64,000 nucleotides of DNA. Origin: Sorangium cellulosum So ce56 (GTDB lineage Bacteria > Myxococcota_A > Polyangia > Polyangiales > Polyangiaceae). Of this stretch, positions 34,053 through 41,669 are shown one piece after another; position 1 is the stretch's first letter; each line of letters opens with the position of its first letter. Location: positions 6,703,001 through 6,767,000 of the forward strand of contig NC_010162.1 in the NCBI RefSeq assembly GCF_000067165.1, given 5' to 3'. The notes under the pieces are model-generated. The model saw only the letters and a program-made list of their open reading frames with translations. It was not told where the DNA came from and made no database searches. A program made the position numbers and the translations under genes.

Positions 34053-37000
34053 GGTCGACGACCTCACGTGGCCGCGTGGACGCGGCTCGAATGAGCGCAG
34101 GCGGAACGAAGCCGGACCTCCCGGCGTACCAGTCGGCCGAGCGCTGGACCGCGGGCAAGGGTTGATCCGGCGGAGAGAACGGCGCGAAGCCGTCGCCCGT
34201 GAAGCACGCGATCCGGCGCGTCGCAGGATCGACGCAGGCGAGCTGGATCCAGCCGTTGCCGATGAGCTCGCGGAGGGCTGGCTGCCGCGCGTAGAGCGCG
34301 GCGGCCGTGTCCGTGCTCGCCTCGACGACGACGAGCAGGCGCACCGGCTCGTGGATCTCGATCATCTGCTTCGGCAGCCCGGTGCGCAGGTCGCTCAGCG
34401 ATCCCTCCATGACCCCGAGCAGCGAGGCGAGGTTGTGAGGGAGCTTGGTGCCGGCGCCGTAACGGCGGTTGTCGACGCAGGAGAAGTAGTACTCGAGGTT
34501 GATCCCTGCCCCGACCGGGCCGACCGCGAGCAGGACGCGCTCGAGGATCGCTCCGCCCTGGTCCTGGATCGGGTCGTACGAGACGAGGAACGCCCTGCGG
34601 TCGAGGAACAGCCCGCGGGTGAGCGAGCGGCGGCCGACGACGCAGACCGCGTTGGTCACGTGCCCCAGCTCGGGCCGCGCCTCGCTGAGATCCGCGGCGC
34701 GCGCCTCGACGTGCGCCAGCGCCCGCGCGGCGTCGCCCTCGCGCGGCGCCGACGCGAACCTCCGGCAGCGCTCGTGCGCGTGCTGCTGGCGCGCGGCGTC
34801 GAGCGCTCCGATCAGCGCCGAGAGCTCGCCGCGGTGGGACGAAGGCACGAGATGCTGGTCGTAAAGGACGATCTCGTCCGTCGTCGTGTTGTTCATGCCG
34901 CCGAGGAAAAAGGTCCCGTCCGGGATGTCGATCCCGCGCGCGGCGAGCAGCACGCGGACCTCGGAATCGTTCGCCATGGCCGCGAACAGCCGCGCGTTCG
35001 GGCCGCCGTGGCGGCCGCCGCACGCGCCGCAGTCGTACGCCGACTGGTGCGGGTTGTTCACGCTGGTCGCCCCGTGGCCGAGCACGACCACGATCGGCGC
35101 GAAGCCGCGCGTGAGCCCCATGTTCTCCAGCGTGGCGGCCACGCGGGCCGCCTTGGCCGCGGCGGTGAACGGCTGCCCCTCGCCGCCCGCGGCGGAGCCC
35201 TCGTCGCGCGGGCTGTGGAGCCGCGTCGGCACCGGCGGGAGCAGGCGCCGCTCGAGAGCCCGGCGCAGCCGCGCCGCGGCCCGCGGAAAGAGGGTGCGTC
35301 CCACGAGAGGGACGGTGGACAGGAGGCCCAGGGTCGGTGTGAGCAGCACGCCGCGCGCCAGGGTGCGGGTACCGCGCCCCAGCGCGTGCAGGAACCGCGC
35401 CCAGCGCTTGCGGCGAGCCTTTCGGCGCCAGCCCGCCTCCTCCTCGTGCGGCCGCTCGACGATCTCGTGCGCCGGCTCCACGCCGACCGGGCAGAGGCTC
35501 ACGTGGCCGGCGTCGTCGAGCCCGCGGTAGCGGATCGGCACGCCGAAGAACCCGGCCACGCCGAAGGTCTCGTGCCGCGGCGAGAGCTCCTCGAAATGCC
35601 TCCGGAGGCCCTCGCAGCGATCGTCGATGCAGAACGCGACCTGGAAGCGGGGCGCCTCGACGGAGCGCTCCTCCTCCGGGCGGCGGAGGTTCGCGGCGAT
35701 CCCGTGCAGCACCTCGGTACGGTGGTGGTGCTCGTAGGCCTCATGCAGGACGCGGCGCCGCGTTATCTCGTCGAACGCCTCGAGCGCCTCGAGCGCCCAG
35801 ACGCGCTCCGCCTTGGAGAGCGGCTCGATCTCGGCGGCCGAGAGGCCGGCGAGCTGAGCGAGCTGGAACAGACGGAACGGCCGAGCGTGGTCAGGCGAGC
35901 TCGACGGCGGCGCAGGCGGCCGCGCGGCGCGCCGTGCATGCTCGACGAGACCGGCGAGCGGCCCTCGGTACCCCAGCCGCCGGCGCGCGACGTCGCGCAG
36001 CGCGTACCGGGCGAGCGTCAGGCGCGCGGCGAGGTACTCGACCAGCGACACGGGCGGCGATCCCGGAGGCCGGTCGCTCGGCGTGTGCTCGAGGCGGTGG
36101 ATCATGCCGGCCCAGCCCGGCAGCTCGAGCAGCACGCGTGTCACGTACACGTCCCAGTGATCCTCGGCGACGGAGAGCTCCTCGAGGGCGCGGACGGCGA
36201 TCGCGGGCGGCGACAGCGCCTCCGCGTCGAACCGGCGGAGCTCCGCGTCGAGCCCGACGAAGGCCGGGGCGGCCAGCCGGGAGCCCTCGAGCGCCATGTC
36301 GCGAAAGCAGCGCCACAGCCCCTTCGCTCGATCGGGCATCGTCCAGTGTGCAATGCCCTCGTCGAGGTAGGCGCCGAGGAACCGGATCATGAGCGGATCG
36401 ATGAGCTCGGCCGGATCCTCGCCCGCCAGCTCGACCAGCAGATCGCGGTGCGACCGGCCTTCGCCCACGCGCTCGACGAGCGGCGGCTCCAGGGGCGGGG
36501 CGGGCGGCAGCGGCACGGCACGGCACGCGTCCCAGAGCGCGAGGGCGGCGCGCGCCTCCGGATCGCGGCCCGCCCGGTCGAGGAGGCGCGCAGCGATCTC
36601 CGGGCGCGCCTCGAGCCAGCGCTCCGTGCTCTGGACCATGCGCCGGCGCCGCTCGTCGGGGACGTCGGCCCGGAGCCTGCGCGTCTCCCCGGCCTCGGAG
36701 ATACGCCACAGCAGGCCCGCTGCCGTCTCGGCCTCGATCGGATGGCGCAGCGCGAGCCGCTCGATCTCGCGCCGGGACAGCGGGCCCCGCCGCTCGTCCG
36801 GCTGCGCGGCGAACCGCCCCGCGAGCGCGGCCTCGAGGTCCTCGTCGCCGATCCGACCCGACGCGATGTGCGCTCGGTAATCTGCCTCGGAGAGATACGG
36901 CTCGGCCTCGAAGATGGCGCTCGCCGCGGCGAGCGCGTCATGGAACGGCAGGTGCTGGAACGCGTGCAACGTGTTGTGGTGGACGAACACGCCGATCGGC

Positions 37001-37101
37001 CCCTGCGCCGGCAGGAGGTGTCCGGCGTGCTCGACCACGTCGCGCAGGTGCTCCTGCCGGGCGGCGCTCGCGCCAAGATCCTGAGAGAGCTCGCTGTTCA
37101 T
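34042..37101 (-). CDS. dabA: DabA: carbonic-anhydrase-like subunit of a DAB inorganic-carbon transporter (DUF2309/UPF0753)
   Basis: 1019 residues. The family landmarks are AFCIDDRCEGLRRHFE (489-504) and GHGATSVNNPHQSAYDCGACGG (about 675-696). The predicted zinc ligands are Cys491, Asp493, His676 and Cys691; their spacing (2 and 15 residues within each pair) equals that reported for Halothiobacillus neapolitanus DabA. No membrane segment or signal is obvious, in line with a peripheral subunit on the cytoplasmic side. It should hydrate CO2 vectorially, driven by the partner channel encoded downstream. A SulP transporter gene lies 78 bases upstream on the same strand. Confidence 0.92.
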   Translation of the reverse strand: MNSELSQDLGASAARQEHLRDVVEHAGHLLPAQGPIGVFVHHNTLHAFQHLPFHDALAAASAIFEAEPYLSEADYRAHIASGRIGDEDLEAALAGRFAAQPDERRGPLSRREIERLALRHPIEAETAAGLLWRISEAGETRRLRADVPDERRRRMVQSTERWLEARPEIAARLLDRAGRDPEARAALALWDACRAVPLPPAPPLEPPLVERVGEGRSHRDLLVELAGEDPAELIDPLMIRFLGAYLDEGIAHWTMPDRAKGLWRCFRDMALEGSRLAAPAFVGLDAELRRFDAEALSPPAIAVRALEELSVAEDHWDVYVTRVLLELPGWAGMIHRLEHTPSDRPPGSPPVSLVEYLAARLTLARYALRDVARRRLGYRGPLAGLVEHARRAARPPAPPSSSPDHARPFRLFQLAQLAGLSAAEIEPLSKAERVWALEALEAFDEITRRRVLHEAYEHHHRTEVLHGIAANLRRPEEERSVEAPRFQVAFCIDDRCEGLRRHFEELSPRHETFGVAGFFGVPIRYRGLDDAGHVSLCPVGVEPAHEIVERPHEEEAGWRRKARRKRWARFLHALGRGTRTLARGVLLTPTLGLLSTVPLVGRTLFPRAAARLRRALERRLLPPVPTRLHSPRDEGSAAGGEGQPFTAAAKAARVAATLENMGLTRGFAPIVVVLGHGATSVNNPHQSAYDCGACGGRHGGPNARLFAAMANDSEVRVLLAARGIDIPDGTFFLGGMNNTTTDEIVLYDQHLVPSSHRGELSALIGALDAARQQHAHERCRRFASAPREGDAARALAHVEARAADLSEARPELGHVTNAVCVVGRRSLTRGLFLDRRAFLVSYDPIQDQGGAILERVLLAVGPVGAGINLEYYFSCVDNRRYGAGTKLPHNLASLLGVMEGSLSDLRTGLPKQMIEIHEPVRLLVVVEASTDTAAALYARQPALRELIGNGWIQLACVDPATRRIACFTGDGFAPFSPPDQPLPAVQRSADWYAGRSGFVPPALIRAASTRPREVVDHAV

Positions 37102-37179
37102 GGGGTTCCCGAGTGGCGGTTGTTCCTGGAGAGCCCCACGCGCGCTTCCCCCTTTCGCGCCATGGTGTCTCGACTCGAT

Positions 37180-38820
37180 TCAGCGCTCGGCGACAGGGCT
37201 GATGACAGGCCGCTTCCTCGCCGAGAGCGGGTGGGATGACATCTGGAAATGATCGCCGAGGCCGGCGAGGGTCAACTTCCGCCCATTTCGTTCCATCACG
37301 CCCTGGAGCTCATGCAGGTTGGACATGACCGTGTGATCGACCAGGCGGGCATTCGCGAAGTCGATCTCGATGTTCGAGACGTGCGCGTGGCTCTCGATCT
37401 TCCGCTGGATGCTGAGGTAATTGCTGAAGATGGCGGCATGCTTGACGCGCAGCACGACCCGCCCCGCCTCGACGCGCTCGTCCACCTCGGAGCGGAAGAG
37501 GACGCGCAGCGGCGCGCCGTTCGTCAGGTGGATGAGCAGCTTCACGGCGATGCCGGCCGCGACGCCGACGAGCAGATCGGAGACGATGCACATCGCAGCC
37601 GTGGTGGCGAAGATGACGAGCTGCTCCCTGCCGATGCGGAGCGTCTTCGCGAACTCCTTGGGCGACGCGAGGCGGGTGCCCGTGAAGGTGAGCATGGCGG
37701 CGAGCGCGGCGAGGGGGATCCGGTGGATGAGGCCCGGCGCGAAGGCCACGAAGAGGAGGAGGAAGGTCCCGTGAAAGAAGTTGGATAACCGGCTCTTCGC
37801 GCCGTAGCCGATGTTCGCGGAGCTGCGAACGATCTCGGAGATCATCGGCAGCCCGCCGAGCAGGCCCGCGATGAGGTTGCCCACGCCCGTGGCCAGCAGA
37901 TCCTTGTCGAGGTCGGAGCGGCGCTTCGCGGGATCGAGCGCGTCGACGGCCTTCGCGGACAGGAGCGACTCGATGCTGCCCACCAGCGAGAACATGACGA
38001 TATATTTGATGGACGCGGGCGTGCCGACGTGACTGAAGTCCGGGAAGGCGATCGCCTGGATGAGGTTTCCCGGCAGGTTGACGAGGAAGCTCGGCCCGAT
38101 CGCGTACGTCGTGTGGGTCGCCGCGAGCGTGTACGTGTGCTCGTGCTCGAGATCGAAGAGATAGGCGAGCGGTACGGACAGCGCCAGCACCAGCATCGGC
38201 GCGGGGATCTTCTGCGCCCAGCGCGCTCTCTTGGCGACGACTGGATAGCCGAAGAGGAGGATCATCGAGAGGACGCCGATCGAGGCGATCTCGGGGTTCA
38301 GGCGCGACAGGCTGCGCGGGATCTCCAGGATCAGGTGGAGCGGGTCTTTCGCCGCAGGCGTGACGCCGACGAGCGTGTGGACCTGTTTCGAGCAGATGAT
38401 GATCCCGATGGCCGCCAGCATGCCGTGGACCACCGAGGAGGGGAAAAAGTCGCCGAGCGTGCCCGCGCGCGCCAGGGCGAAGACGATCTGTGTCACCGCG
38501 GCGACGGCGATGCAGGCGAGCGCGCGGCGGTAGCCCACGGCGTTGTCCCCACCGCCGAGCTCCTGAACGGCGCCCAGCGCGATGACGATGAGGCCCGCGG
38601 CGGGCCCCTTGATGGTCAGCGGCGCGCTGCCGAGCCAGGTGGCGACCATGCCACCGACGACGGCGGTGAGCACGCCCGCGATGGGGGGAAACCCGCTCGC
38701 CATGGCGATGCCCAGGCAGAGCGGCAGGGCGATCAAGAAAACGAGGAACCCTGAAACCAGGTCGTTCCTCCACGTGGACGCCGAGGACGTCGGCGCCCTC
38801 GAAATCTTCGGATTGGACAT
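37180..38820 (-). CDS. SulP-family anion (probable bicarbonate) transporter with STAS domain
   Basis: 546 residues from the ATG at 38820. The transmembrane part, residues about 20-420, has SulP signatures: DLVSGFLVFLIALPLCLGIAMA near the N-terminus and GSIESLLSAKAVD in the middle. A C-terminal STAS domain spans about 435-530 (VVLRVKHAAIFSNYL; NIEIDFANARLVDHTVM). SulP proteins import sulfate, bicarbonate (BicA type) or other anions. I favour bicarbonate because dabA, dabB and the NuoM-like gene follow on the same strand with short gaps. Substrate assignment is by context only. It is divergent from the ECF sigma gene. Confidence 0.85.
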   Translation of the reverse strand: MSNPKISRAPTSSASTWRNDLVSGFLVFLIALPLCLGIAMASGFPPIAGVLTAVVGGMVATWLGSAPLTIKGPAAGLIVIALGAVQELGGGDNAVGYRRALACIAVAAVTQIVFALARAGTLGDFFPSSVVHGMLAAIGIIICSKQVHTLVGVTPAAKDPLHLILEIPRSLSRLNPEIASIGVLSMILLFGYPVVAKRARWAQKIPAPMLVLALSVPLAYLFDLEHEHTYTLAATHTTYAIGPSFLVNLPGNLIQAIAFPDFSHVGTPASIKYIVMFSLVGSIESLLSAKAVDALDPAKRRSDLDKDLLATGVGNLIAGLLGGLPMISEIVRSSANIGYGAKSRLSNFFHGTFLLLFVAFAPGLIHRIPLAALAAMLTFTGTRLASPKEFAKTLRIGREQLVIFATTAAMCIVSDLLVGVAAGIAVKLLIHLTNGAPLRVLFRSEVDERVEAGRVVLRVKHAAIFSNYLSIQRKIESHAHVSNIEIDFANARLVDHTVMSNLHELQGVMERNGRKLTLAGLGDHFQMSSHPLSARKRPVISPVAER

Positions 38821-38939
38821 GCGGTGCTCGCCTTGGAGTTGGGGCACCCTGTGGGCCCGCTGTTCGTCAGAACACGGCCCAGGACGGGACCAGTCGGTCG
38901 GAGGTTCCCGCTCGGGGTGACGATTTCGTACGGCGCCCA

Positions 38940-38966
38940 GGAACCTCGGCGCGGATCGGTTCCGTC
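38940..38966 (+). promoter_or_regulatory. Candidate ECF-type promoter and inverted repeat
   Basis: GGAACC at 38940-38945 and CGTC at 38963-38966 are separated by 17 bases, the form of many ECF promoters. GGAACC also pairs with GGTTCC at 38958-38963 as an inverted repeat with a 12-base centre. It lies about 145 bases upstream of the favoured sigma-factor start, so it could serve autoregulation. The motif is short and could arise by chance. Confidence 0.3.
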
Positions 38967-39108
38967 CCAGGACAGCCCGATGGACATTTCTTACTCCTTC
39001 GGGGCGACGTCGCTCGCCCCCTCGTGGCGCGAGCAGCGGGCGCTACCCCTCCGGCCATTCCACGCTAGAGTTCCGGCCTTCGACGCTCTAGATGCTCGAG
39101 CGGCCCTC

Positions 39109-39696
39109 ATGACCGAATCGCGACCCCCCCTCGGCGAATCGCGCGCGGAGTTCGAGTCGGCGGTGCGCCCGGTGCTCCCTCGGCTCTATCGATTCTGCGC
39201 CTCGCTCTGCGGCGCGCGAGACCAGGCGGACGATCTGTTCCAGAACGCGTTGCTCAAGGCATACCTGCACGCGGCGTCCTTCGAGGGACGCTCCGACCTC
39301 GGCGTCTGGCTCTGCGGGATCGCTCGGCACGAGTACTTGGAGGCTTACCGGACCGAGGCGCGGCGCCGCAGCCTGCTCGATCGGCTCGTCGAGGTGTGCA
39401 CCGACGCGCTCGGCATCCTCCCTCGCGCCGAGGTGTCGAGCCCCGAGGCGGCCGCGATCTTGAGCCAGGACACTGGAGTGCTCCTTGCGTGCCTCCAGGA
39501 GCTGCCGGAGGAATTTCGCACCGTGGTGGTGCTATGCGACATCGAGGAAGTCGGATATGACAGCGTGGCCGAGCTCCTCGGGATCCCCAAGGGGACGGTG
39601 AAGAGCCGCCACGCCCGCGGGCGCGCGCGGCTGCGCGACGCCTACGAACGTCTGGCGGCGCCGCGCGTCGTCGCGGAGCGGGAGGGTTCGACGTGA
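39109..39696 (+). CDS. RNA polymerase sigma factor, ECF subfamily
   Basis: 195 residues from the ATG at 39109; an in-frame ATG at 38981 would add 43 residues with no family similarity. Region 2 lies at about 15-80 (LYRFCASLCGARDQADDLFQNALLKAY; GVWLCGIARHEYLE) and region 4 at about 125-180 (LQELPEEFRTVVVLCDIEEVGYDSVAELLGIPKGTVKSRHARGRARLRD, seen as consecutive conserved blocks). Both DNA-binding regions look intact. The stop TGA overlaps the GTG of the next gene (GTGA), whose product has one membrane segment and is probably its anti-sigma factor. The signal is unknown. Confidence 0.9.
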   Translation: MTESRPPLGESRAEFESAVRPVLPRLYRFCASLCGARDQADDLFQNALLKAYLHAASFEGRSDLGVWLCGIARHEYLEAYRTEARRRSLLDRLVEVCTDALGILPRAEVSSPEAAAILSQDTGVLLACLQELPEEFRTVVVLCDIEEVGYDSVAELLGIPKGTVKSRHARGRARLRDAYERLAAPRVVAEREGST

Positions 39697-40301
39697 GCGA
39701 GCGCGACGACGATCTGCCTCCCGTTCCGCCGGATCTCACGGCGAGCATGCGGGCGCTGCGCTCGATGAGCCCGTCCGATGCGCTCGTCGAGCGCGCGCTG
39801 AGCAAGCTCCCCGAGCGACCCGAGCGGCCGGCGGCGGCCGGCGGCGCGCGCTCGCAGCGGGCGAGCGACCGCTGGGGGTGGAGGGTGTCCATCGCGGCCC
39901 CGGCGCTCGCCGCGCTGGCGGTCGCCGTCTTCGTGGCGGGCGACAGGGGCGCGTGCTCTCCGGCGATCGAGCGATCCGAGGAGCGTGCCGTCGCCTTGCC
40001 TGACGAAGGGCACGCGTGGACGCACCTCGATCTGTGGACCCACCGCCACGCGGACGAGCCGGCGGTGGTCCAGCTCGAGGTGCCGGAGCACGTGCGCGTG
40101 CGGTTGCCTGACGGCGAAGGTGGATCGCTGGAGCAACACTGCCGGCAGGAGCGCTGCTCGCACAGGCTGACGCGCTACCGAGGCGACGCGCCGCTCGGCG
40201 TGGCCGTGGCTCAGCCGGGCCGGTATGAGATCCACGTCCGTCACGAGTCGAACGAGGCCCGCGTGCGCGAGCGCTTCGTTCTGATAGCTGAACGCGAGTG
40301 A
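39693..40301 (+). CDS. One-TM protein, probable anti-sigma factor
   Basis: 202 residues, GTG at 39693 overlapping the sigma-factor stop by 4 bases. The N-terminal 60 residues are cytoplasmic, charged and helical (PPDLTASMRALRSMSPSDALVERAL). One transmembrane segment follows at about 64-82 (VSIAAPALAALAVAVFVAG). The C-terminal 120 residues would be periplasmic and beta-rich, with a Cys pair (EQHCRQERCSHR). This topology and the coupling to an ECF sigma gene are typical of anti-sigma factors, but the canonical ZAS zinc motif (HxxxCxxC) is absent, so it is an atypical one. Confidence 0.65.
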   Translation: MSERDDDLPPVPPDLTASMRALRSMSPSDALVERALSKLPERPERPAAAGGARSQRASDRWGWRVSIAAPALAALAVAVFVAGDRGACSPAIERSEERAVALPDEGHAWTHLDLWTHRHADEPAVVQLEVPEHVRVRLPDGEGGSLEQHCRQERCSHRLTRYRGDAPLGVAVAQPGRYEIHVRHESNEARVRERFVLIAERE

Positions 40302-40372
40302 GCCCAAGCCCAGAGAGACGTGTTACCGCGACCTGGGCGGCTCGGGTCGTCACCGCAAGCTGCGGAAGGCCC

Positions 40373-40382
40373 CAACCTGGGT
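40373..40382. repeat. Single CAACCTGGGT element
   Basis: One copy of the dispersed core CAACCTGGGT in the short gap between the anti-sigma-type gene and the sigma-54 activator gene (convergent). It is followed by AGTCGG. Neither gene is disrupted. Confidence 0.6.
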
Positions 40383-40410
40383 AGTCGGCAGTCGGCCGGG
40401 CCGACGCGGC

Positions 40411-41484
40411 TCATTTCTTCGCCGCCCTCTGCTCTCGACGGGCAGGCCCGCTCGGCACCCGCACGCGCCCCGCTGCGACGTAGCGTTGCACCGTCCTCAG
40501 GCTGATCCGAAGTCGCGCCGCCGCCTTGACCTTGTCGCCCCCGTCGCGCTCCAGCGCCGCCTCGACGATCTGCTGGATGAGCGACTCCAATCCATCGTCG
40601 AGGTCGAGCGCGGGCGAGGTGCTGGCGCGCGACACGCCCGCGGCGGCTTCTTCCGGCACGGCCAGCGAACGGACGCTCTCGGGCAGATCGGCCACGCGCA
40701 CCTGCCGCCCATCCCGGAGCAAGCAGAGCGTCTCCACGACGTTCCGGAGCTCGCGCACGTTGCCAGGCCAGTCGTAACGGAGCAGCAGCGCCTTGGCCTG
40801 CCGGCTGAACCTCGGCGGGCGGACCCCATGTCGCGCCGAGTGCTGCGCGACGAACTGATTCAGCAGGGGCGCGATGTCAGCGCGTCGCTCACGCAAAGCG
40901 GGGACATTGAGCGTGATGCCCTGGATTCGATAGAACAGGTCGGCGCGAAAACGACCCGCGCGCACCTCCTGATCGAGGGGTCGTAGCGTGGCAAACATCA
41001 ACCGGACATCCGCCTCGATCTTCGTCGCGCCGCCGACGCGCATGTACCGGCGGTTCTCGAGGAATCGCAGGAGCTTCGCCTGCATCGGCATCGGCATATC
41101 ACCGATCTCATCGAGCAAGAGCGTGCCCCGCTCGGCCGCTTCGACTTTGCCCTTCGCTCGCTCGCTTGCCCCGGTGAACGCGCCGCGCTCGTGACCGAAG
41201 AGCTCGCTTTCGAAGAGCGCGTCGGGGATGGCCGCGCAATTGATGGGCACGAACGGCCCCCGCCGGCGCTCCGAGAGCTCGTGCGCGCGCCTCGCCAGCA
41301 CCTCCTTGCCGGAGCCGCTCTCGCCGATCAGCGTCAGGGTGACGTCCTTCGCGGCGACGGCGCGAAGGATCTGGTCCGCCTTCTTCATGGCGTGGGAGCG
41401 CATGATCGGCTCAAACACCACGTCAGGTCGTCGTTTCCGCTCTCCCACGCGAGAAATAGTGAGCGATCTTGTCGTAACCTGCAA
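40411..41484 (-). CDS. Sigma-54-dependent transcriptional activator without a sensor domain
   Basis: 357 residues. It consists of an AAA+ domain (about 25-260) and a C-terminal helix-turn-helix. Visible motifs: Walker A GESGSGKE (54-61), GAFTGA (101-106), which contacts sigma-54, Walker B LLLDEIG (122-128), and WPGNVRELRNVVE near 240. The HTH AARLRISLRTVQRYVAAGRV lies close to the end. There is no N-terminal receiver, GAF or PAS domain, so activity must be set by expression or by a separate partner. It is divergent from pckG, whose upstream region has a sigma-54-type promoter, so pckG is the likely target. Confidence 0.9.
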   Translation of the reverse strand: MQVTTRSLTISRVGERKRRPDVVFEPIMRSHAMKKADQILRAVAAKDVTLTLIGESGSGKEVLARRAHELSERRRGPFVPINCAAIPDALFESELFGHERGAFTGASERAKGKVEAAERGTLLLDEIGDMPMPMQAKLLRFLENRRYMRVGGATKIEADVRLMFATLRPLDQEVRAGRFRADLFYRIQGITLNVPALRERRADIAPLLNQFVAQHSARHGVRPPRFSRQAKALLLRYDWPGNVRELRNVVETLCLLRDGRQVRVADLPESVRSLAVPEEAAAGVSRASTSPALDLDDGLESLIQQIVEAALERDGGDKVKAAARLRISLRTVQRYVAAGRVRVPSGPARREQRAAKK

Positions 41485-41496
41485 GCCCGACCACGA

Positions 41497-41513
41497 GATC
41501 GGCTCCGGCGATC
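41497..41513. promoter_or_regulatory. Candidate enhancer (UAS) for the sigma-54 activator
   Basis: A 17-base dyad GATCG-N7-CGATC lies at 41497-41513, about 135-150 bases upstream of the predicted pckG transcription start. Enhancer sites for sigma-54 activators usually lie 100-200 bases upstream, and this one is close to the start of the activator gene itself. The arms are short, so this is suggestive only. Confidence 0.3.
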
Positions 41514-41620
41514 CACGTCGCCCCTCGACCGGCGGAATTCGTCGGCAGTTCGCCCTGGAAATGCCGAGAAAGCGCGCCGCTTCGAGCGCTCCTGGCGCGG
41601 TTCACGGCCAGCCCCTGCTC

Positions 41621-41636
41621 CGGCACGGATTCTGCT
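41621..41636 (+). promoter_or_regulatory. Sigma-54 (-24/-12) promoter upstream of pckG
   Basis: CGGCACG-GATT-CTGCT at 41621-41636 matches the sigma-54 consensus TGGCACG-N4-TTGCT at all but two positions (both T to C). The invariant GG (41622-41623) and GC (41634-41635) are 10 bases apart, as required. A start about 12 bases downstream of the -12 GC would lie near 41647, which favours the ATG at 41670 over the GTG at 41637 for pckG. Confidence 0.6.
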
Positions 41637-41654
41637 GTGACGGATTCTGCTGTG
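41625..41654 (+). repeat. 15-base perfect tandem duplication
   Basis: ACGGATTCTGCTGTG occurs twice head to tail (41625-41639 and 41640-41654). The first copy contains the -12 part of the pckG sigma-54 element; only that copy is preceded by the -24 GGCACG. The duplication also creates an in-frame GTG upstream of the pckG ATG. Confidence 0.8.
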
Positions 41655-41669
41655 ACCAAGACCAAGACC

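Noticed and set aside
34027..37239. 1070-codon open frame opposite dabA
   Set aside because: The minus strand encodes DabA with all zinc ligands; the plus-strand product is low-complexity Arg/Glu/Ala sequence.
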